Made by a program: the position numbers and the translations under genes. This document shows, piece after piece, positions 7,054-10,252 of a stretch of 10,252 bases of DNA (positions within the stretch are counted from its first letter, which is position 1; each line of letters starts with the position of its first letter). The stretch spans positions 1 through 10,252 of the forward strand of contig NZ_JBOHGA010000216.1 in the NCBI RefSeq assembly GCF_050699915.1. Reading direction: 5' to 3'. A model generated the notes under the pieces. The model made no database searches. It saw only the letters and a list, made by a program, of their open reading frames with translations, and had not been told where the DNA came from. Origin of the DNA: Actinophytocola sp050699915. Its GTDB lineage: Bacteria > Actinomycetota > Actinomycetes > Mycobacteriales > Pseudonocardiaceae.

Positions 7054-7059
7054 ACGTTA
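7054..7059 (-). promoter_or_regulatory. Candidate -10 element for fumarase
   Basis: TAACGT on the minus strand fits TANNNT and lies 31 bases upstream of the GTG start, with the AGGGAG ribosome site downstream of the predicted transcription start. No good -35 hexamer is seen 16-18 bases upstream, so the call is tentative. Confidence 0.35.
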
Positions 7060-7231
7060 CCGGGCGCTCCTGCACGCAAAGAAGGAGGCGCTGGCCCCAA
7101 CAAGGATGGAAGGGGCGCTGTCGCAAGGAGGCCTAACCGGTGAGCGCGTTCCGCGAACGCGCACCACGAAGGCCGAAAGCCGGAAGGCCGGGGCAGCCCC
7201 CGGCTGTCCCGACCTCCCGTGGAATGCGTTA

Positions 7232-7252
7232 CGGATAGTAGTTGTCTATCCG
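7232..7252. repeat. 7-bp inverted repeat in the fumarase upstream region
   Basis: CGGATAG and CTATCCG are perfect inverted copies separated by TAGTTGT. The block is markedly AT-richer than its surroundings. A TACTAT hexamer on the minus strand lies inside one arm and the spacer, so the element could be an operator over a fumarase promoter. The function is inferred only from symmetry and position. Confidence 0.45.
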
Positions 7253-7384
7253 CACCGCGTAGTCCCGGTGCCTTGACCGTGCCGTGCCGACGGTCACATG
7301 TCAATGGTCAATGATGCGTCTGCATCAGGGACGTAGCGGCGCCGAAAAGGGTTGCTCGATCAAGGAAACTCGCGTCGAGGCTGG

Positions 7385-8350
7385 TCAGCTCGCATACGCG
7401 CGGAGCCTCTCGGCTCGCTCGCCCTGGCGCAGCTTCGACATCACTTCGCGCTCGATCTGGCGGACGCGCTCGCGGGACAGGCTGAAGCGCTTGCCGATCT
7501 GGTCGAGCGTGTGCGGCTGACCGTCGTCGAGGCCGTACCGCAGCCGGATCACCGACTGCTCGCGGTCGTCGAGCGTGCCCAGCACGCGGCGCAGGTCGTC
7601 GTGCAGCAGGCCGGAGATCACCGCGCTCTCGGCGTCGGTGGCCTCGCCGTCCTCGATGAAGTCGCCCAGCGGGGCGTCCTCCTCCGAGCCGACCGGCATG
7701 TCCAGGCTGACCGGGTCGCGCGCGTGGTCGAGCAGGTCGGCGACCTTCGCGGGGGTGAGCCCGACCTCGCTGGCCAGCTCGTCGGTGGTGGCCTCGCGGC
7801 CGAGCTGCTGGTGCAGGTCGCGCTTGAGCCGCGCGAGCTTGTTGACCTGTTCCACCAGGTGGACAGGCAGCCGGATCGTCCGGCCCTGGTCGGCCATGCC
7901 GCGGGTGATCGCCTGACGGATCCACCACGTGGCGTAGGTCGAGAACTTGAAGCCCTTGGTGTAGTCGAACTTCTCCACCGCCCGGATGAGCCCGAGGTTG
8001 CCCTCCTGGATCAGGTCGAGCAGCGGCATGCCGCGCCCCGTGTACCGCTTCGCGAGCGACACGACGAGCCGCAAGTTCGCCTCGAGCAGGTGGTTCTTCG
8101 CCAGGTGACCGTCGCGGACCAGCGCCACGAGCTCCGTGCGCTTCGCGCTCCCCCGGTTATCGGTCTCGAGCATGTGCTGGGCGAATACTCCGGCCTCGAT
8201 GCGCTTGGCCAACTCGACCTCTTGCGCCGCGCTGAGCAGCGCCGTGCGGCCGATTCCGTTGAGGTACACGCGGACCAGGTCGGCCGCGGGGCTCTGCGTA
8301 TCAAGGTCGATCTCGGCGGGCTCCGGCTCGCGCTGCTGTGGGACCGTCAT
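7385..8350 (-). CDS. sigB: RNA polymerase sigma factor SigB (group 2, primary-like)
   Basis: A 321-residue sigma-70 family factor that directs RNA polymerase to primary-like promoters during stress and stationary phase. Region 1.2 covers about 20-55 (SPAADLVRVYLNGIG). Region 2 covers about 85-156, with DLIQEGNLGLIRAVEKFDY (112-130) and the -10-recognising TYATWWIRQAITR (138-150). Region 3 covers about 157-235, and region 4 about 245-315, with the -35-recognising helix-turn-helix LDQIGKRFSLSRERVRQIE (282-300). There is no region 1.1 and only a short spacer before region 2.1, which separates it from the housekeeping SigA/HrdB. From memory it is very close to mycobacterial SigB across regions 1.2 to 4, including DPVSLDMPVGSEEDAPLGDF. 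The ATG at 8350 follows a GAGGG ribosome site. The gene lies 252 bases downstream of dtd and appears to have its own ECF-type promoter. Confidence 0.95.
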   Translation of the reverse strand: MTVPQQREPEPAEIDLDTQSPAADLVRVYLNGIGRTALLSAAQEVELAKRIEAGVFAQHMLETDNRGSAKRTELVALVRDGHLAKNHLLEANLRLVVSLAKRYTGRGMPLLDLIQEGNLGLIRAVEKFDYTKGFKFSTYATWWIRQAITRGMADQGRTIRLPVHLVEQVNKLARLKRDLHQQLGREATTDELASEVGLTPAKVADLLDHARDPVSLDMPVGSEEDAPLGDFIEDGEATDAESAVISGLLHDDLRRVLGTLDDREQSVIRLRYGLDDGQPHTLDQIGKRFSLSRERVRQIEREVMSKLRQGERAERLRAYAS

Positions 8351-8376
8351 GCTCTCCCTCCCCCTGTTCGCGGGCT

Positions 8377-8398
8377 GGTGTGCGGTACGTCACACACC
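8377..8398 (-). repeat. Hairpin in the sigB leader
   Basis: GGTGTG (8377-8382) and CACACC (8393-8398) form a perfect 6-bp inverted repeat around 10 bases, extendable inwards by two pairs on the minus strand. If transcription starts near 8452, the hairpin lies in the 5' untranslated region, about 27 bases before the ATG and just upstream of the ribosome site. It could influence translation or mRNA stability. No known riboswitch is recognisable. Confidence 0.4.
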
Positions 8399-8458
8399 GG
8401 CCCTGTTGCCCGGTGAAACCCTCGACCGATCGCCTGTCGATGGCTGGACACTCCTCAA

Positions 8459-8484
8459 AACGCGCTCACGTATCGATTCGTTCC
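8459..8484 (-). promoter_or_regulatory. Candidate SigH/SigR-type ECF promoter of sigB
   Basis: On the minus strand GGAAC (8484-8480) is followed by exactly 18 bases and then GTT (8461-8459). The published consensus for Streptomyces SigR is GGAAT-N18-GTT, and mycobacterial SigH/SigE promoters are similar. The predicted start is about 100 bases before the sigB ATG. Mycobacterial sigB is known to be transcribed by SigE and SigH, so both sequence and context agree. Which ECF factor acts here cannot be told. Confidence 0.65.
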
Positions 8485-8499
8485 CGACTTCCCAACTGG

Positions 8500-8509
8500 A
8501 TGACGTCAT
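8500..8509. promoter_or_regulatory. Perfect 10-bp palindrome upstream of the sigB promoter
   Basis: ATGACGTCAT is fully self-complementary and ends 15 bases upstream of the GGAAC element. The position suits an activator or repressor site. I cannot name a regulator, and a 10-bp palindrome may arise by chance. Confidence 0.35.
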
Positions 8510-8536
8510 TCGCGCCACACAAGTTGCTCGACCAAA

Positions 8537-8574
8537 CCTGAGGTTTTCCTTAGAGACGAGGCGGAGGCCTCAGG
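8537..8574 (-). terminator. Possible terminator after dtd
   Basis: On the minus strand CCTGAGG (8574-8568) and CCTCAGG (8543-8537) form a 7-bp inverted repeat around 24 bases, with three more inner pairs possible across an AAAA bulge. TTT follows directly. It begins 28 bases after the dtd stop codon. It is imperfect, but correctly placed to separate dtd from sigB. Confidence 0.4.
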
Positions 8575-8602
8575 CGTGACGGAGTACCGCGTGACGGCGG
8601 AC

Positions 8603-9037
8603 TCACACGTCGACGATCACCGTGAACGGGCCGTCGTTCACGGTCTCGACGGCCATCGTCGCGCCGAAGCGGCCGGTCTCGACCCGGGCGCCGCGCTCAC
8701 GCAGGTCGGCCACGACCGCGTCCACCAGCGGTTCCGCGTCGTCGGGCCGGGCGGCGGCGGTCCACGACGGCCGGCGGCCCTTGCGCGTGTCGCCGTACAG
8801 CGTGAACTGGCTGACGACGAGCAGCGGCGCGCCCGTCGTGGCGCAGGACTGCTCGTCGCGCAGGACGCGAAGCTCGTGCAACTTGCGGGCCATCGTCTCG
8901 GCCTGGCTCGTCGAGTCCGATGTGGAGACGCCGAGCAGCACGAGCAGGCCGGGCTCGTCGAAGGAGCCCACGACGGAACCGGAGACCGTCACGCTCGCCC
9001 GGGTCACCCGCGCCACCACCGCTCGCACGGCGATCAT
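8603..9037 (-). CDS. dtd: D-aminoacyl-tRNA deacylase
   Basis: A 144-residue cytoplasmic homodimeric enzyme that hydrolyses D-aminoacyl-tRNA, and glycine mischarged on tRNA-Ala, protecting translation from the wrong amino acids. The family signatures are present: SQFTLYGDTRKG (76-87), containing the catalytic-site SQFTL, and NDGPFT (134-139), the Gly-cis-Pro motif that rejects L-amino acids across the dimer interface. The usual residue before the Thr is Val; here it is Phe. The length is normal. The ATG at 9037 is used here. Known homologues begin MRAVV, so the GTG at 9028 (VRAVVARV) is a fair alternative, and neither has a strong ribosome site. The gene lies 15 bases after the methyltransferase stop codon on the same strand, suggesting a two-gene operon. 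Confidence 0.95.
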   Translation of the reverse strand: MIAVRAVVARVTRASVTVSGSVVGSFDEPGLLVLLGVSTSDSTSQAETMARKLHELRVLRDEQSCATTGAPLLVVSQFTLYGDTRKGRRPSWTAAARPDDAEPLVDAVVADLRERGARVETGRFGATMAVETVNDGPFTVIVDV

Positions 9038-9052
9038 GCTCGCAGCACGGGC

Positions 9053-9772
9053 TCAGCGGCGGGCCACCAGGTGGAAGAACCGTGCGGTCAGCAGCTGCGG
9101 CATCCGGTCGGCCATCGCCAGCTCGAGCCGCTCCAGGTCCTCAAGGAAGACGGGGTCCGTGTCCACGTTCGGCAGCAGGTCGCTCACGCACCGCACCCCG
9201 TACCGGACGACCTCCTCGACGCCGAGCTCGGCGAGCTGCGCCACGAGCTCGCCCACCGACGCCTCCCGCGACAGCGCCCGCACGGCCTGCGCCGGGTCCC
9301 GCTCCCGCAGGGCCGCGTGCATCGGGTCGAAGTCGGCGTTGGGGCCGAGCACGGACAGCAGCCCGCCGGTACGCAGTGGAGCGATCACCGCGCCGAGCAT
9401 CTCGCCGGGCTCGTCCACGAAGTGCAGCAGGTTATGGCACAGCACCACGTCGAACTCGTGGCCGGCGAACACCTCCGGGGCGTCCAGGGCACCGGCTTGG
9501 ACCACGTGCAGCAGGTCGGCCATGTCGAGCGCGTCGGCCGTCTCGATGGCCCGGTGGAGCATCGCGCCGGCCGGGTCCAGCACGGTGACCTCGTGGCCGC
9601 GCGCGGCCAGCCGGAGCGCCTCGACACCGTTGCCGCCGGCGACGTCCAGCACCCGCTGCGGGCCGGGATCGAGGTGCCGTAACAGGTTCGCCTCGGTGAC
9701 CGTGTACCGCAGACGTTCCAGCGGAAGCTGCTGGAACAGGTCCGGTCGCGTGGCGAACCCGCTCGACGTCAT
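9053..9772 (-). CDS. Class I SAM-dependent methyltransferase, CmoM/SmtA-like
   Basis: A 239-residue protein with a Rossmann-type SAM domain: motif I VLDVAGGNG (41-49), the acidic end of strand 2 at D66 (VTVLDPAGAML), motif IV FDVVLCHNLLHFVDEP (107-122) and GGLLSVLGPN (136-145). The C-terminal part (YGVRCVSDLL, 191-200; LERLELAMADRMP, 213-225; ARFFHLVARR, 230-239) lines up by eye with E. coli CmoM (SmtA), which methyl-esterifies 5-carboxymethoxyuridine in the tRNA anticodon. Its co-directional position 15 bases before dtd, a tRNA quality-control gene, fits a tRNA substrate, but this is inference. A small-molecule methyltransferase is possible. The ATG at 9772 was chosen for GAAGG just upstream and because the family N terminus follows; 27 further upstream codons are open but reach into the divergent promoter region. 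Confidence 0.85.
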   Translation of the reverse strand: MTSSGFATRPDLFQQLPLERLRYTVTEANLLRHLDPGPQRVLDVAGGNGVEALRLAARGHEVTVLDPAGAMLHRAIETADALDMADLLHVVQAGALDAPEVFAGHEFDVVLCHNLLHFVDEPGEMLGAVIAPLRTGGLLSVLGPNADFDPMHAALRERDPAQAVRALSREASVGELVAQLAELGVEEVVRYGVRCVSDLLPNVDTDPVFLEDLERLELAMADRMPQLLTARFFHLVARR

Positions 9773-9860
9773 GTGACCTTCATACCGGGAATCCAGGGGC
9801 GTTCGAGATAGGTCCACCCGGATGGCGCAATCGGCTCCGCGTGGTGGGAGCATGGGTGGC

Positions 9861-9866
9861 AGGAGG
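9861..9866 (+). promoter_or_regulatory. Ribosome binding site of the DUF3099 gene
   Basis: AGGAGG is a full-strength Shine-Dalgarno sequence 7 bases before the GTG at 9874. It fixes that start over earlier in-frame start codons, from 9841 onwards, that lie upstream of it. Confidence 0.75.
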
Positions 9867-9873
9867 TGGTGTC

Positions 9874-10185
9874 GTGAAGGCCGAGCGGGACGACACCCCG
9901 GTTCTCATCACCGAGGCGGCGCCGTCGTACGAGGACGAGTACGCGGCGCGCAAACGCAAGTACCTGACGATGATGCTGCTGCGCCTGCCCTGCCTGATCC
10001 TGGCCGGCATCCTCCACGAGACCTGGTGGCTCGCGCTGGGCTTCGTGCTGCTGTCCGTCCCGCTGCCGTGGATCGCGGTGCTCGTCGCGAACGACCGCCC
10101 GCCGCGCAAGGCCGAGGACGTCAACCGCTACCAGCGCTCCGCGACGGCCATCGAGGCCGGCGAGCACCGGGTCATCGACGGCTGA
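9874..10185 (+). CDS. DUF3099 family two-helix membrane protein
   Basis: A 103-residue protein of unknown biochemical role that I recognise as DUF3099, an actinobacterial family. The cytoplasmic-looking N terminus carries the conserved VLITEAAPSYEDEYAARKRK (about residues 10-29). Two hydrophobic segments follow, at about 33-48 (MMLLRLPCLILAGILH) and 51-73 (WWLALGFVLLSVPLPW and onwards, to VLVAN). A conserved basic tail starts NDRPPRK. The arrangement is a small helical hairpin in the inner membrane. The GTG start is supported by an ideal ribosome site. The gene is divergent from the methyltransferase with 101 bases between them. From memory, a DUF3099 gene also neighbours sigB in mycobacteria, so the linkage here is probably ancestral, with the methyltransferase and dtd lying between. 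Confidence 0.88.
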   Translation: MKAERDDTPVLITEAAPSYEDEYAARKRKYLTMMLLRLPCLILAGILHETWWLALGFVLLSVPLPWIAVLVANDRPPRKAEDVNRYQRSATAIEAGEHRVIDG

Positions 10186-10252
10186 CCGGCGGCTGCGCCC
10201 CCATCCGACCCATCGCGACCGCGCCGAGCCGCACCCCGGCGGCCAACCGGTC

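Larger units (their letters stand above)
7023..7384. other. 362-base gene-free region between fumarase and sigB
   Basis: No supported gene. On the minus strand, TAACGT (7059-7054) is a TANNNT-type -10 candidate for fumarase, giving a leader of about 25 bases. TACTAT (7240-7235) is a second, more distant candidate. Inverted repeats are GCGCGTTC/GAACGCGC (7144-7162, 3-base loop), GCCGGGG/CCCCGGC (7187-7204, 4-base loop), CGGATAG/CTATCCG (7232-7252, 7-base spacer), TGACCGT/ACGGTCA (7274-7296, 9-base spacer) and TGATGC/GCATCA (7312-7327, 4-base loop, possible weak sigB terminator). Direct repeats are AAGGAGGC (7082, 7125), GGCGCTG (7087, 7114) and GAAGGCCG (7168, 7183). Confidence 0.6.

Noticed and set aside
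5397..7136. A 579-codon open frame on the plus strand opposite fumarase
   Set aside because: The composition is dominated by Val, Gly, Glu, Leu and Ala with no recognisable domain, while the minus strand encodes an unambiguous complete fumarase.
7221..7246. GGAAT-N18-GTC on the plus strand, resembling an ECF promoter
   Set aside because: The -10 part is imperfect and it would read antisense into sigB with no gene to serve. A match this degenerate is expected by chance.
7023..7304. A 94-residue N-terminal extension of fumarase
   Set aside because: The frame is open, but the translated stretch is repeat-rich and unlike the family. A good ribosome site and family length support the GTG at 7022.
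7023..7384. A 6C-type or other known small RNA in the fumarase upstream gap
   Set aside because: No C-run loops or other recognisable covariance signature are visible, so the hairpins were kept only as unassigned repeats.
9773..9853. An earlier start for the methyltransferase at 9853
   Set aside because: It adds 27 residues of no family similarity and would run into the divergent promoter region. The ATG at 9772 is preceded by GAAGG.
10172..10252. A possible C-terminal fragment of a minus-strand gene ending at 10172, overlapping the DUF3099 stop by 14 bases
   Set aside because: Only 26 codons are visible and I recognise no family. Base composition does not separate this frame clearly from a second open frame, so I left it undecided and did not list it as a gene.

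Overview
The window is very GC-rich, densely packed chromosomal DNA from a high-GC actinobacterium. A mycobacterial-type SigB, a GNAT-first Pat-type acetyltransferase, a DUF3099 membrane protein and leaderless-looking promoters all point to Actinomycetota. A Pseudonocardiales-like host (for example an Amycolatopsis relative) is my inference and is not proven by the window. There is no sign of phage, plasmid, transposon, CRISPR, tRNA or rRNA.

Left part, plus strand (1-5359): the C-terminal end of a rhodanese-family sulfurtransferase; then a probable two-gene operon of acuC (Zn-dependent acetoin-utilization/lysine deacetylase) and an 885-residue GNAT plus acyl-CoA-synthetase-like protein. Together these look like the 'off' and 'on' enzymes of reversible lysine acylation, the system that switches acyl-CoA synthetases. 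Two small lipoprotein genes follow. They are diverged tandem paralogues of unknown function, separated by a strong intrinsic terminator.

Middle, minus strand (5367-7022): a complete single-chain class I [4Fe-4S] fumarase, convergent with the second lipoprotein gene across only 7 bases. Its 362-base upstream region (7023-7384) has no supported gene. It holds a candidate promoter, a good ribosome binding site and several inverted and direct repeats.

Right part (7385-10185): on the minus strand, a class I SAM methyltransferase resembling CmoM/SmtA and dtd (D-aminoacyl-tRNA deacylase) form a short operon. A 252-base gap and then sigB (group 2 sigma factor) follow. The sigB upstream region contains a GGAAC-N18-GTT element, the form expected for a SigH/SigR-type ECF sigma promoter, plus a 10-bp palindrome and a leader hairpin. 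Divergent from the methyltransferase is a small DUF3099 two-helix membrane protein.

Most of the window is conserved core metabolism, stress regulation and translation quality control. The least explained parts are the paired lipoproteins, the repeat-rich fumarase leader and the regulatory region of sigB.
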